A stretch of 64,000 bases of DNA from Nitrospirota bacterium. Its GTDB lineage: Bacteria > Nitrospirota > Thermodesulfovibrionia > UBA6902. Of this stretch, positions 19,393-28,228 are shown piece by piece (the first letter of the stretch is position 1; every line of letters starts with the position of its first letter). The notes beneath the pieces were generated by a model. It saw only the letters and a program-made list of their open reading frames with translations. It did no database searches and was not told where the DNA came from. The stretch spans positions 1-64,000 of the forward strand of contig JACRMS010000019.1 in assembly GCA_016214845.1 (NCBI GenBank). Reading direction: 5' to 3'. Position numbers and translations under genes: made by a program.

Positions 19393-20826
19393 TCAATGTT
19401 CATCCTTCGGCTCGAAGTCCTTTCTGATCTTCAGGAATGAAGGCAGGTTTTTTATCATTCTGTAAGTGCTGTGAGGTGATTTAAACATAAGAGGCCCAAA
19501 CTTCCTGACCCAGTTCTTACTCGTATAGAACCTTTTTATAAATTGCTTGTATAGTTCTTCAAGCCTTTCTTTTGATTCAATCCCTTTTGGGACAAAGACA
19601 AAATTCAGGCAGTTCATTAATTCCCAATCCTCATTAAAAACACCCTCTTCATGAATGGTCTTAAATATGGGCGCGCCAGGGAAGGGAGTAAATTTTGTCA
19701 TGTTCATGTCATCCAGCTCTAATTCCGCGATAAAATCAGACGTAGTTTTTATGGTTTTCTCAGTCTCTCCCGGCAGCCCCATAATAAAAAGGCCTTTTAC
19801 CCGGAGCCCGTTTCTCTGGATCTGTTTTACTGTTTTTTTCATCTCGCCTAAATCGGCGTTCGATTTGTGTCTGCTGAGTATTTCCTGGTCCCCTGACTCA
19901 ATGCCCAGGCTGACCATCCAGCATCCGGAGGCCTTGAGCATCTTCAACAGATCGTCATCAATGTGTCCCAGCCTTACCGCGCAATTAAATGTCATGTGCA
20001 GGGGCTTGGCCTGCAATAAACGGCAAAACTCCTCAATCCGCTTGCGATGGAAAGTGAATAAGTCGTCATAGAAAAAAACATGTCTTATTTTAAATTCTTT
20101 TTTCAGGAACGCCATGTGTTCATATAGATATACTGCGGAGTTAAAGCGGAAACTCCTGCGAAAAACAGAACGGTCGCAGTATGAGCATTGGTAAGGGCAG
20201 CCCCGGCTGGAAATGATTGTCGAGCATGGGGCATGCGGGTAGTTATAAAGCGGCGGATGATACGCACCGGGAAAGCCCTCAAGTTTATTGAAGGCAGGAA
20301 AGGGGAGGTCATCAAGCTCACATAGATCAGTACGAAAGCCATTCGATTGTATCTCTTTTCCGCTGCGGAAGATCAACCCCTGTATATTCTCAGGCTTAAC
20401 GCCCAGGGCAAGCTCTGACATGGCTTTTTCTCCCTCGCCTATTATCAGAAAATCTATGGCTGGAAAGGATGCGAGTACGCTCTCTTTCAGCGCTGAGACG
20501 TGAACGCCTCCAAAGACGGTCCCGATATCAGGGTAGACTCTTTTGATCTCCTCCGCCTGCCTGTACGCATCGAGAAAACTGGAAGTGGTTGCGGTAAACC
20601 CTGCAAGCAACGGCCTGAAGTCCCGGACGCGTCTCATGGTTTCCTCTGTCCCTGCCAGCCTGGCCGGGGCGTTACAATTCAGGATATCCACTTCGATCCC
20701 CTGCTTCATCAGGAACGCCATTATAGACAGTATGCCGATAGGCGCGCTGCGGTTGGCCATGAGGATCCTGTCTTTGCTGCCCTCGATCCAGTTTGAACCG
20801 AATGGATGGATAAATAGTATTCTCAT
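19393..20826 (-). CDS. Cobalamin-binding-type radical SAM protein (first of three)
   Basis: A 477-residue class B-type radical SAM enzyme. The N-terminal 150 residues form a B12-binding-like Rossmann domain (GGVHVSALKES is its signature loop). The radical SAM cluster motif CPYQCSYC lies near residue 207 with spacing CX3CX2C for the 4Fe-4S cluster. The C-terminal region after about residue 400 is the usual helical extension. Family members methylate unactivated carbons or catalyse ring and oxidation chemistry. It sits between the deacetylase and acyltransferase genes, in the same orientation as the cluster. The substrate is probably the cluster's acyl chain or its head group, but cannot be read from sequence. 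Confidence 0.88.
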   Translation of the reverse strand: MRILFIHPFGSNWIEGSKDRILMANRSAPIGILSIMAFLMKQGIEVDILNCNAPARLAGTEETMRRVRDFRPLLAGFTATTSSFLDAYRQAEEIKRVYPDIGTVFGGVHVSALKESVLASFPAIDFLIIGEGEKAMSELALGVKPENIQGLIFRSGKEIQSNGFRTDLCELDDLPFPAFNKLEGFPGAYHPPLYNYPHAPCSTIISSRGCPYQCSYCDRSVFRRSFRFNSAVYLYEHMAFLKKEFKIRHVFFYDDLFTFHRKRIEEFCRLLQAKPLHMTFNCAVRLGHIDDDLLKMLKASGCWMVSLGIESGDQEILSRHKSNADLGEMKKTVKQIQRNGLRVKGLFIMGLPGETEKTIKTTSDFIAELELDDMNMTKFTPFPGAPIFKTIHEEGVFNEDWELMNCLNFVFVPKGIESKERLEELYKQFIKRFYTSKNWVRKFGPLMFKSPHSTYRMIKNLPSFLKIRKDFEPKDEH

Positions 20827-20850
20827 CTTTTAACTTTTCCCGTCATCCGG

Positions 20851-21753
20851 TTAAGCCTTGTCCTTCCAGATATCACGGAAGACAAACCATTGAAACGGAT
20901 ATTTTGCAGTGTAGTCCTCCATTATTCGGGCGAATTCCTGGACCCAGGACCTGATATCATCATGCTTTTTATTTCTCGAACTGTAACGCGGAATTATAAC
21001 ATGAGAGGCATCCACCAGATATTTCTTTGAGGAAATTTTGGCTGACAGCAGAACAACTACTGGACATTGCGCTGCCGCCGCAATGCTGAAAGCGCCGTAT
21101 GGGAACACGGCCTTTTCACCTAAAAAATATACCTCTTCAGAACTGTATCCGTCACTGCGGTCCCCCATTATGGAAACAAGATCGCCCTCATTGATTACCT
21201 TCATGATCTCAATAACGCCGCCCAAAAAATTTTCTATGGAAATTATCTTTATCATCTCCCTGTCGCTGTCAAGGGCCAATGCTTTTTTGACTGCAACATT
21301 CTCCTCCGGCGACATTAATAAATAAACCGTCTTCTCCAGTTTCTTCAACGCGGTCATTGTAACCTGCCAGTTGCCGACGTGTGCTGTGAGTAAGATCAAA
21401 CCTTTCGGTGTGGCGGACAAAAGGTTTTGTATCTCATCATATCCCTTAAACTCTACTTCAAACTCTCCAACTCCCGAAACTGCGTAATGCCTGTCTATCA
21501 GATTTTTACCCTGATTAACAAACAGTGTGTACACACAGTAAACTCTCTGCAAAAAGTTATACGTTTTAAACCGCCGCCTTATATACGCCATGCTTGAGGT
21601 GACGGCTGGTCGGTCAAAGAGCAGATAGTAAAGGCAGACGGGATAAAGCAATCCGTAAGCCCCGGACAACCCGAAGGCCCTTAACGCGGCCCTGAAAAAC
21701 CAGAAGCCTAATCTGTTGCCCCGTTTCTTATTAGAGGATTTTTGTCGTGTCAT
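20851..21753 (-). CDS. LpxL/HtrB-like acyltransferase with altered catalytic motif
   Basis: A 300-residue inner-membrane-associated acyltransferase of the lysophospholipid/lipid A acyltransferase superfamily. The core reads LLTAHVGNWQVTMTALKK, followed by IMGDRSDGYSS and PVVVLLSAKI. In LpxL-type enzymes the motif is HX4(E/D); here the acidic residue is replaced by Gln (H-VGNW-Q), so activity may be altered. It follows the GT2/DUF2062 gene. Aryl-polyene clusters commonly carry a GT2 and an LpxL-like acyltransferase, sometimes fused; here they are separate. It probably attaches an acyl chain to the glycosylated lipid anchor. Confidence 0.82.
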   Translation of the reverse strand: MTRQKSSNKKRGNRLGFWFFRAALRAFGLSGAYGLLYPVCLYYLLFDRPAVTSSMAYIRRRFKTYNFLQRVYCVYTLFVNQGKNLIDRHYAVSGVGEFEVEFKGYDEIQNLLSATPKGLILLTAHVGNWQVTMTALKKLEKTVYLLMSPEENVAVKKALALDSDREMIKIISIENFLGGVIEIMKVINEGDLVSIMGDRSDGYSSEEVYFLGEKAVFPYGAFSIAAAAQCPVVVLLSAKISSKKYLVDASHVIIPRYSSRNKKHDDIRSWVQEFARIMEDYTAKYPFQWFVFRDIWKDKA

Positions 21754-21770
21754 TTGTATTTAAATATTCA

Positions 21771-21879
21771 CCACAGAGAACACGGAGACAAGAAGGAAAG
21801 ATTTCGGACAAGCCGAAATGACAGACATTGCGTCATTCCCGCTTGTCGGGAATCCTTCTTGTCTCTGTGCCCTCTGTGG
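21771..21879. repeat. Nested palindromic elements
   Basis: Outer arms CCACAGAGAACACGGAGACA (from 21771) and TGTCTCTGTGCCCTCTGTGG (to 21879) pair almost fully. Inside lies a second element, containing GTCATTCCCGCTTGTCGGGA, of the GTCATTCC family also seen near 24.5 and 36.4 kb. One mobile-looking hairpin appears to have inserted into another. Confidence 0.75.
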
Positions 21880-21886
21880 CTCAATC

Positions 21887-23053
21887 TCATGTTGATGTAA
21901 TCCGCTTTCTTATCACAGCCGCCGTAAAGAAAACAATGCCTCCGGTAATCGCGGCCCCGATGGGCGCGATAATTAATGATCCCAAAAACCATTCAAACAA
22001 CCGGTCGGAGAATTGCGCGAACACGGTCTCAAAAGAAATGTCCGTCAGCCAGCGTCCGTGTCTTAAAAAATATCCGATCATGATGCAGAGCGCGGGAACA
22101 AGAGGCGGCATGAAAAAGTGCTGCACATTGACAGCCACTATCTTATTCAGGTTAAGACGCGACGAAACGTATATTATGACAATCGTGTGAACGAACAGAA
22201 GCGGGAGTATGGCAAAAAACGCGCCGACTGCTGCTGCTGCCGCAAGCCCGCCGGGGGTTGCGCTTTCGGTCAGGAGCATTTTTAATAACTTGCCCGGGTG
22301 AAAAATTATTTTAAAGTCGGTTTTTTTCTGCTCGACCAGCCGTTTGTGTCCCCACGGCAGCAAACGCCTTGCGATAAGTGTCACGTGTGTGTGTGAAATA
22401 CGCAGATTATCCAGGAACGGTTTGAAGCTTGAAACGCGGTGTTCGGGCTTTGGATAACTGACATCCACCTCAACTGTTTTTAATTGCAGTCCGGCCCATG
22501 CGGCCTTTGCCAGCACCTCTGCCTCAAAGTCATAATGAGAACCTCTGAACTTCAGCTGGTTGAGATATCTGACAGGATACGCGCGGAACCCGCTCTGGCA
22601 ATCGTCAACATACAGTCCTGTTTCAACGCGCAGCCAGAAATTGGCAAACTGCCTGCCGAACCTGCTTTTGCCGGGGACGTTTGCCGTGTTGAAATTCCTG
22701 CAACCTATGATTATGCCCGCCTCCTCTTCATTTAGAAGCGGAAGAAATTTTTCAATGTCTTTTGGATCGTGCTGGCCGTCAGCGTCGATGGTTATCATGT
22801 AAGTCCCGCCACGGCCCTCAATATATTTTGAGGCCGTTAAGATCGCCTGTCCCTTGCCGAGGTTATTTTCATGTCTCAACATGATAATGTCGATACCGGA
22901 AAGCAGCGCGCTAATGTCCGCGTCAGTGCTGCCGTCGTCAATGACAACAACGTTCTTTAAAATAGAACGGCAGCCAGCGGCAATATTTCTGACAGTGTCT
23001 TTGTTGTTGTAAACAGGTATCGCGCACCAGATATGATTATTATCCTGCGGCAT
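21887..23053 (-). CDS. Family 2 glycosyltransferase with DUF2062 membrane domain
   Basis: A 388-residue protein. Residues 1-230 form a GT2 (dolichyl-phosphate-mannose-synthase-like) domain: CAIPVYNNKDTV, VVIDDGSTDAD, a DADGQHD catalytic block and DCQSGFRAYP. Residues 255-385 carry DUF2062 with two or more membrane segments (ILPLLFVHTIVIIYVSS, PLVPALCIMIGYFL). I start it at ATG 23053, which overlaps the TAA of the upstream radical SAM gene by 14 bp; a frame extending to 23149 lies wholly inside that gene and has no leader. It likely transfers a sugar to the lipid product at the inner membrane. Similar GT2/DUF2062 proteins occur in aryl-polyene clusters. Confidence 0.88.
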   Translation of the reverse strand: MPQDNNHIWCAIPVYNNKDTVRNIAAGCRSILKNVVVIDDGSTDADISALLSGIDIIMLRHENNLGKGQAILTASKYIEGRGGTYMITIDADGQHDPKDIEKFLPLLNEEEAGIIIGCRNFNTANVPGKSRFGRQFANFWLRVETGLYVDDCQSGFRAYPVRYLNQLKFRGSHYDFEAEVLAKAAWAGLQLKTVEVDVSYPKPEHRVSSFKPFLDNLRISHTHVTLIARRLLPWGHKRLVEQKKTDFKIIFHPGKLLKMLLTESATPGGLAAAAAVGAFFAILPLLFVHTIVIIYVSSRLNLNKIVAVNVQHFFMPPLVPALCIMIGYFLRHGRWLTDISFETVFAQFSDRLFEWFLGSLIIAPIGAAITGGIVFFTAAVIRKRITST

Positions 23054-24410
23054 GGTGTTTTCTTGAAGGATGCTTTTTGTCCTGCAATAGCATGTCCCAC
23101 AGCGTGCCGGAGTAGCCCATCTTGTGAAGCATCCGCAGGCTGCTGTCAAATGTATCCGGCGGAAAGATACAGTGGCGGATTGAAGCGAAGGCCTCAGTCA
23201 GTGTCTTTTCCAGCCAGTCCTTATCAACCGCGGGCGAGATATAATAAATCGGTTTAAGCATATTGTTGTCCGGCAAGAGGACCTTTTCCTTTAACGCGAT
23301 TTTTGCCAGATGGGTATCAGGCAGGATCCTTATTCCCATAAAAACAAATACAACGCATTTTTGCAATCTCTTGATATTCTCGATCCCCTCAAGCACGGTC
23401 TCCTGTGTTTCGCCCGGACAGCCGAACATAAAAAAATGCGAAGTGGCGACCCCGTGTCTGACAAATAGATCGTTGCACTCCACGATGTCCTGAAAGGAAA
23501 ACCCCTTGCCTAATTTTCTGAGGGTGGTATCGCTCGCTGCGTCAGAGCCGATCTCAACGGCAATGAGCCCTGTCTCCTTCATCATCTCCACGATCTCGTC
23601 ATTCAGCCCCTGCGGTTTGAAAAATCCGGTCCACGGCACCGTGACCTTGCGGCGCAGCATCTCGTTTATCACGCCGAGGTAAGCGCCTTTGTCGTCATTG
23701 AAAACGGAATCCACAAAGAAGATATATTTTACTTTATGCACATTGGCAAGCAGCTCTATATCATCGACAACTAAACGCGGGTCTCTCTGCCGGATGCCGG
23801 GACCTTCCAATACCGGGTATGAACAGTAAATGCACTTGTGGGTGCATCCGCGTTTTGTCTGCACGGAAGCGATATTGCCGCTTTGCAGATAATATTTTAT
23901 TAACTCATCATCGTAGTGCGCCGGAAATATTTCCGCACCGGAAAGCCTTATAACAGAACCGATAACCCGATTTTCAGGATAAATACCGTTGACCGCGTCT
24001 GCGGCAAACTTTACAGCCAGAGATTCGCCTTCCCCAACGATACCGTAATCCGCGCCTGTCTCTTTCAGTATCAATTCCGGCATCAGGGAAAAACCAGCCC
24101 CGCCCAACAGCACCTTCGCAGTGGAGACCTCCCTGATCTTCTTCACGATAGTTTTCACATTTTCGATGTAATACTGTTCATTCATAAGATTGACATTATC
24201 AACGTTGCGTATGGAAATGCCTATCAGCTCCGGACTGAATTTTTCTATTTCCATCCCAACGGCGTTAAGAAAGTCTTCATGCTGGAGGATGTCGAACTGA
24301 CGCACATCGTGTCCTGCATTTTTCAGAGCGGCCGCGATTACGCTGACCCCCAGCGGATAGATCGGGTACGGCGAAACAGTCGTGTTGGATGAGATCAATA
24401 GTATTTTCAT
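23040..24410 (-). CDS. Cobalamin-binding-type radical SAM protein (second of three)
   Basis: A 456-residue radical SAM enzyme. The N-terminal B12-binding-like domain includes YPLGVSVIAAALKNAGHDVR and LLGGAGFSLMPELI. The cluster motif CTHKCIYC lies near residue 185, and the following segments IEIGSDAASD and FFMFGCPGETQET match the usual TIM-barrel strands. The gene is translationally coupled to the downstream glycosyltransferase by a 14-bp overlap, which ties it to glycolipid assembly. About 170 bp containing a palindromic element separates it from the third radical SAM gene upstream. The reaction is unknown; methylation or C-C bond chemistry is typical of the class. Confidence 0.88.
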   Translation of the reverse strand: MKILLISSNTTVSPYPIYPLGVSVIAAALKNAGHDVRQFDILQHEDFLNAVGMEIEKFSPELIGISIRNVDNVNLMNEQYYIENVKTIVKKIREVSTAKVLLGGAGFSLMPELILKETGADYGIVGEGESLAVKFAADAVNGIYPENRVIGSVIRLSGAEIFPAHYDDELIKYYLQSGNIASVQTKRGCTHKCIYCSYPVLEGPGIRQRDPRLVVDDIELLANVHKVKYIFFVDSVFNDDKGAYLGVINEMLRRKVTVPWTGFFKPQGLNDEIVEMMKETGLIAVEIGSDAASDTTLRKLGKGFSFQDIVECNDLFVRHGVATSHFFMFGCPGETQETVLEGIENIKRLQKCVVFVFMGIRILPDTHLAKIALKEKVLLPDNNMLKPIYYISPAVDKDWLEKTLTEAFASIRHCIFPPDTFDSSLRMLHKMGYSGTLWDMLLQDKKHPSRKHHAAG

Positions 24411-24453
24411 AAATTAACAATTAGCATTGGGCCTGTTTATAACTCTGTTGTCT

Positions 24454-24542
24454 GTCATTCCGGCAGTCCTTAAGCCGGAATCCAGTCTTTTTTCTGGATT
24501 CCCGTTTTCACCAACAGTAGGCGCTTTAGGCGCGGGAATGAC
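24454..24542. repeat. Palindromic element, GTCATTCC family
   Basis: The element begins GTCATTCCGG and ends CGCGGGAATGAC, with inner arms GGAATCCAG and CTGGATTCC. It fills most of the gap between two radical SAM genes of the same cluster, so it does not obviously stop transcription of the operon. Confidence 0.7.
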
Positions 24543-24578
24543 GAACCGGCGATTTATAAGCAGATTCCAATTCATTCC

Positions 24579-25835
24579 TTATTTGTCTTTGAGACTCCAT
24601 CTGCCTCTTCTGAGGCGGCTTCCTTTGTAAGTGCCGTCGGCCTTTTCCTTCTCAATCACCTTGAGAAATAATTTCGCCATTTGCAGGTTCTGGCTGCAAT
24701 CCCGGTAGAACGTGTCCCACGCGTAGAAAAACATTTTCTGCAGCGCATCCACGCTCATCTTTGCGGGCTGAAACACAACCTCCGCGCCTGTGTAGTGAAG
24801 CCAGTCGTTATGAAGAATTCTTTTCTGCTTCTCAAGGTCTGCCCTGATGGGCGTGTGGGGAAACGGCGTGAGTATTGTAAATTCCGCAAGGTCCAGCTCG
24901 ATCTCAAGCAGGAAATCAACAAGACGCTTGATGTAATCCTCATCATGGTCGTCCATGCCGAGGATAATGGTCCCCTCCACACCGATGCCGCGTTCCTTGA
25001 GCCTCTTCACCCGCCTCCGTATGTGGTCCGATGTATCGAAGACCGCCTGATACACATACCAGCAGCCTGCCTCTGCGGCAAGGTCCAATATCTCGTCATC
25101 ATCTTTGATGGGGTGAGAGATCCATTTCTTCTTCAGAGGGATCAATGCCCTGAACAATTCCTTTTCCCATTCGTCATCCTGCGCGAGGGAATTGTCCACA
25201 AAGAAAAGCCGGTTGTTGTCGAGCTGTTCCAGTTCCCGGACCACCGCGTCAATCGCCCTGGCCCTGAATTTCCGCCCGCCGAGAAAAGGCGTACAGCAGG
25301 GGAAACAGTTAAACCGGCAGCCGCGTGAGGCGTGCACAAGGTCAACCATCTGCACGCCCCGGTAATTATATAATTTGCGGTTTAAGATACTACGCCTCGC
25401 CGGGCCGATCAAATTCATGTCAGGAAAGTCATTGAGATAGTTGTAGACTTTTTTCAGCTTATTATTTCTGACATCGTTTATGACTTCTTCAAAACGCCCC
25501 TCTGCCTCGCCGAGGAAGACCGCGTCAGCGTGCAGCATGGTTTCCTCGGAGTGCAGCATGGTCCCGATACCGCCGAATATGACTGGAACGCCTTGTTTCC
25601 TGAAACGGTCCGCGAGCTCCCAGGCACGCGGTATCTGGCAGGTGAGCATGACCGAGAAAGCCACAATATCGGCCTTTTCGTCAAAATCAACGGGCTGAAT
25701 GTTCTCATCGTAAAAAGATATTTCAACGTCATCAGGGATGGCGGCCGCAAAACAGACAGGCCCGTGCGGCGGGAGGTGGAATTCCGTCTGCCTGTTTAAC
25801 TTGGGCCATGAGGGATAGATAATTTTTATTTTCAT
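24579..25835 (-). CDS. Cobalamin-binding-type radical SAM protein (third of three)
   Basis: A 418-residue radical SAM enzyme with an N-terminal cobalamin-binding-like domain (FSVMLTCQIPRAWELADRF and VIFGGIGTMLHSEE). The cluster motif CRFNCFPC, followed by CTPFLGGRKFRAR, lies near residue 172. The later GTIILGMDDHDEDY and TILTPFPHTPI strands are standard. Its start overlaps the stop of the chain-length-factor-like gene (ATGA, 25832-25835), placing it directly in the ketosynthase operon. That coupling makes it the radical SAM protein most likely to act on the growing or finished acyl chain. The C-terminus is basic (RLRRGRWS). Confidence 0.88.
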   Translation of the reverse strand: MKIKIIYPSWPKLNRQTEFHLPPHGPVCFAAAIPDDVEISFYDENIQPVDFDEKADIVAFSVMLTCQIPRAWELADRFRKQGVPVIFGGIGTMLHSEETMLHADAVFLGEAEGRFEEVINDVRNNKLKKVYNYLNDFPDMNLIGPARRSILNRKLYNYRGVQMVDLVHASRGCRFNCFPCCTPFLGGRKFRARAIDAVVRELEQLDNNRLFFVDNSLAQDDEWEKELFRALIPLKKKWISHPIKDDDEILDLAAEAGCWYVYQAVFDTSDHIRRRVKRLKERGIGVEGTIILGMDDHDEDYIKRLVDFLLEIELDLAEFTILTPFPHTPIRADLEKQKRILHNDWLHYTGAEVVFQPAKMSVDALQKMFFYAWDTFYRDCSQNLQMAKLFLKVIEKEKADGTYKGSRLRRGRWSLKDK

Positions 25836-26503
25836 TGATCTCTTCCTTTGCGTAAGCTCGAAAATTCTTTTACCAGCTTGTCCTGCGGCATGTCCCTGCT
25901 CAATATGGCCCTGGCCTTATCAGCGTCACACAGAAAATCTTTATTAGCGGCATTGTCTCTCATGAGCGTAAAATAAACGGCCTCATTTTCCCCTGTCATC
26001 CCCGCAAACATCGCTGTGGTTTCCTCAGAGAGGAGCATCTCAGATGCCGTTGTAATTACCTTCAGCAGCGATTTCTTCGGGGCGGAAGAGAAAAACACCG
26101 GGCCCTGCAAACCAAAATGTATTGCCGCTTCTCCAAGCGGGCTTGACGGCAGCGTGTAAATAAAGAGATTGCCCCTCGCCAGGGTCCGCCCGCAATCCAG
26201 GTAGTCCTTGAAATAATCAATGTCCGCCTGCAAAGAACCTGAATCGTTAGCGCCGATGGCCCCGATGTCCTGCTTTAGCTCCGGCGAGTAATCAATTCCG
26301 GCGTCCTTCAATGCGAGCGCGATTGCATAACAGGTCAGCTTTGATATTCTATCAAGCCTGCCGAAATATTTAAACGGATGGGAGAAAACCTTTTTGGACA
26401 AACCGCCAAAACCGGTATCGCCTTCAAAGGCAACCCTGGTCCCCTTTGCGATGCATCCGTATTCCTTCGCATCAATCCATCCTATGCCGTAAATATTAAT
26501 CAT
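25832..26503 (-). CDS. Truncated, Cys-less ketosynthase-like protein (chain-length-factor-like)
   Basis: A 223-residue protein that resembles only the N-terminal half of a beta-ketoacyl synthase (MINIYGIGWID, then LSKLTCYAIALALKDAGIDY and a GEAAIHFGLQGP segment). Where an active ketosynthase has its nucleophilic Cys, this protein reads FFSSAPKKS, and the C-terminal His motifs are absent. It follows the ketosynthase gene without any gap (26504/26503). In aryl-polyene synthases a ketosynthase pairs with a Cys-less chain-length factor, and this is the obvious counterpart. Its half length is unusual. I infer a non-catalytic partner that shapes chain length. Confidence 0.75.
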   Translation of the reverse strand: MINIYGIGWIDAKEYGCIAKGTRVAFEGDTGFGGLSKKVFSHPFKYFGRLDRISKLTCYAIALALKDAGIDYSPELKQDIGAIGANDSGSLQADIDYFKDYLDCGRTLARGNLFIYTLPSSPLGEAAIHFGLQGPVFFSSAPKKSLLKVITTASEMLLSEETTAMFAGMTGENEAVYFTLMRDNAANKDFLCDADKARAILSRDMPQDKLVKEFSSLRKGRDQ

Positions 26504-27625
26504 TCATTTCACCACCAGCGCCGTATTGATCCCGCTGAAACCCGCGTTTGTTATGAGCGCCATCTTTTTATTTGATAATGCGCGCTGTTTATTTGAAACC
26601 CAGCCATGCGCGTCATCATCGGCAGCTTTTAGATTTACAGTAAGCGGGACCACTTTCTCCTTTAACGCCCTGAGCGCCGTTATTGTTTCAACAAGTCCCG
26701 CTGCTCCGAGGGTGTGCCCTATGGCCCCTTTGACGGAATAAACGGGCAACTTGTTTTTGAACACGGCATGAAATGCCCTCATCTCCATCGCATCGTTGTA
26801 AACCGTTCCAGTGCCGTGCGCTGAGATGAAACCGATGCCGCCTTCATCCGCGCCCGCGGACCTTAATGCCTTTTTTACGGCCATTATCAATCCGTCGCTC
26901 GTGCGGGAAGGGCCTGTCATATGGTTGGCGTCGTCGCTCATCCCCCAGCCCGCTATTTCACCAATGATATTTCTTTTCTCCCTTTTTGCCCTCGCATCGC
27001 TCATGAGCAGCGCATATACAGCGGCCTCACCGAGGCTCAGGCCGCTCCTTTTTTTATCAAACGGTTTTGCTGCAAATTTTTCGAGCGCCATCAGCGAAGA
27101 GAAACCCGCGTAAACAAATTCCGTGACGCTGTCGCAGGCAGTTACTAAAACGCAATCGCCGTATCCGCTGCGTATCATCGAGGCAGCCCTTGCCAAAGCC
27201 GTTGATGATGAGGCGCAGGCAGCGGAGATGATCATGCCGCTGTCTTTGACCCCGGCGAGGGCCGAGATCTTTTTCAGGAGTTTATGCGGATTGCTGTCTG
27301 AAGCGTCTCCCCTGCCTGTAAGAAATTTTTTCTCAAGCAGATCAATCTCTCCTTTTGTCGTTGCCAGAATAAGTTTTGCGTCTTCCGGTATCGATGCGGA
27401 ATTATCTTTAAGCAGCAGCCTGAACATCTGCATCACCAAAGAATCATTCTTAAGATATTTCAGGCCATTAATTACGGCTGCATTATCAGACTGGAATGCT
27501 TTGGTGTTAAACCTGTCTATTTTTGAAATCGCCGTCCCGCCGGACCTGATGCCGTTCCAGAGCGCGTCTGTCCCCGCTCCAAACGCGGTGACCATATCGC
27601 ATGAGACAACAACTGCTTTTTTCAT
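26504..27625 (-). CDS. Beta-ketoacyl-ACP synthase (aryl-polyene KS-like)
   Basis: A 373-residue condensing enzyme. The Cys-His-His triad is intact: Cys in SAACASSSTALA, His in SAHGTGTVYNDAME, and His in GAIGHTLGAAG. It begins MKKAVVVSCDMVTAFGAG. I place the start at ATG 27625, which overlaps the TGA of the thioesterase gene (ATGA); a longer frame to 27664 lies in that gene. It is followed directly by the Cys-less partner. It should extend acyl-ACP chains by decarboxylative condensation with malonyl-ACP. The sequence resembles secondary-metabolite ketosynthases more than housekeeping FabF. Confidence 0.88.
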   Translation of the reverse strand: MKKAVVVSCDMVTAFGAGTDALWNGIRSGGTAISKIDRFNTKAFQSDNAAVINGLKYLKNDSLVMQMFRLLLKDNSASIPEDAKLILATTKGEIDLLEKKFLTGRGDASDSNPHKLLKKISALAGVKDSGMIISAACASSSTALARAASMIRSGYGDCVLVTACDSVTEFVYAGFSSLMALEKFAAKPFDKKRSGLSLGEAAVYALLMSDARAKREKRNIIGEIAGWGMSDDANHMTGPSRTSDGLIMAVKKALRSAGADEGGIGFISAHGTGTVYNDAMEMRAFHAVFKNKLPVYSVKGAIGHTLGAAGLVETITALRALKEKVVPLTVNLKAADDDAHGWVSNKQRALSNKKMALITNAGFSGINTALVVK

Positions 27626-28107
27626 CTCCTGTGAAACTCTCCGGCCTTCCATCTCGTCCTGCATCTTTCAAGCAAAGGAGGCGATATTATGCAAACCTCT
27701 CCGGTCGCTGCGGCGGTCAGCACCTGCACCGTGTATCCGCTCGTTGCGATACGGCCGTCTTCCTTTAAAAGATAATACTCCGTGTTAATGCGTGAACTCT
27801 CGTCCCACACCAGGACGGCCCGTATTTTAAACACTTCCCCCAGACGGAGGGGCTTCAGATAATCAATATAAAGCTGAGCAATGGGCGCGCGCAAGCCTGA
27901 CTCGTAAAAATCCTTATACGACAGGCCGCATACCCTGCCAAGCTCCTCGGAGCCTTCCTCAAAAAAGACCGGGTATCTGCCGTGCCAGACTATGCCCAGG
28001 AGATCGACCTCATTGAAATGGACGCGCCGCTCAACCTCAACCACAATCGGCCCCGGCGCTCCCTCGGCGCTCTTAAAATAATTTTTAGCTCTCCGCCTGT
28101 TTTCCAT
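27622..28107 (-). CDS. Hotdog-fold acyl thioesterase (4HBT type)
   Basis: A 161-residue hotdog protein of the 4-hydroxybenzoyl-CoA thioesterase family. The pattern VERRVHFNEVDLLGIVWHGRYPVFFEEGSEEL matches the family (here split as VHFNEVDLLGIVWHGRY and following), with the catalytic Asp expected in the EVD segment. It is coupled to the ketosynthase gene by an ATGA overlap. Thioesterases of this type occur in aryl-polyene clusters and could release or edit acyl-ACP intermediates. No good ribosome-binding site is visible at ATG 28107; a palindromic element lies just upstream. Confidence 0.8.
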   Translation of the reverse strand: MENRRRAKNYFKSAEGAPGPIVVEVERRVHFNEVDLLGIVWHGRYPVFFEEGSEELGRVCGLSYKDFYESGLRAPIAQLYIDYLKPLRLGEVFKIRAVLVWDESSRINTEYYLLKEDGRIATSGYTVQVLTAAATGEVCIISPPLLERCRTRWKAGEFHRR

Positions 28108-28124
28108 TTGTTTATAATTTCTTT

Positions 28125-28199
28125 AGCCGCAGATCAGCACGGATGCACACAGATTTTTTAAAGTTTTTCTAATCTGTGCAATCTGCGAAATCTGTGGAT
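28125..28199. repeat. Palindromic element, CCACAGATT family
   Basis: AGCCGCAGATCAGCACGGAT and CACACAGATT on the left pair with AATCTGTGCA and AATCTGTGGA on the right. It occupies the gap between the dehydratase and thioesterase genes inside the cluster. A half-element with CTCTGTGGTTT follows to about 28222. Confidence 0.65.
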
Positions 28200-28228
28200 A
28201 TATTTTCTGTGTCCTCTGTGGTTTATTG

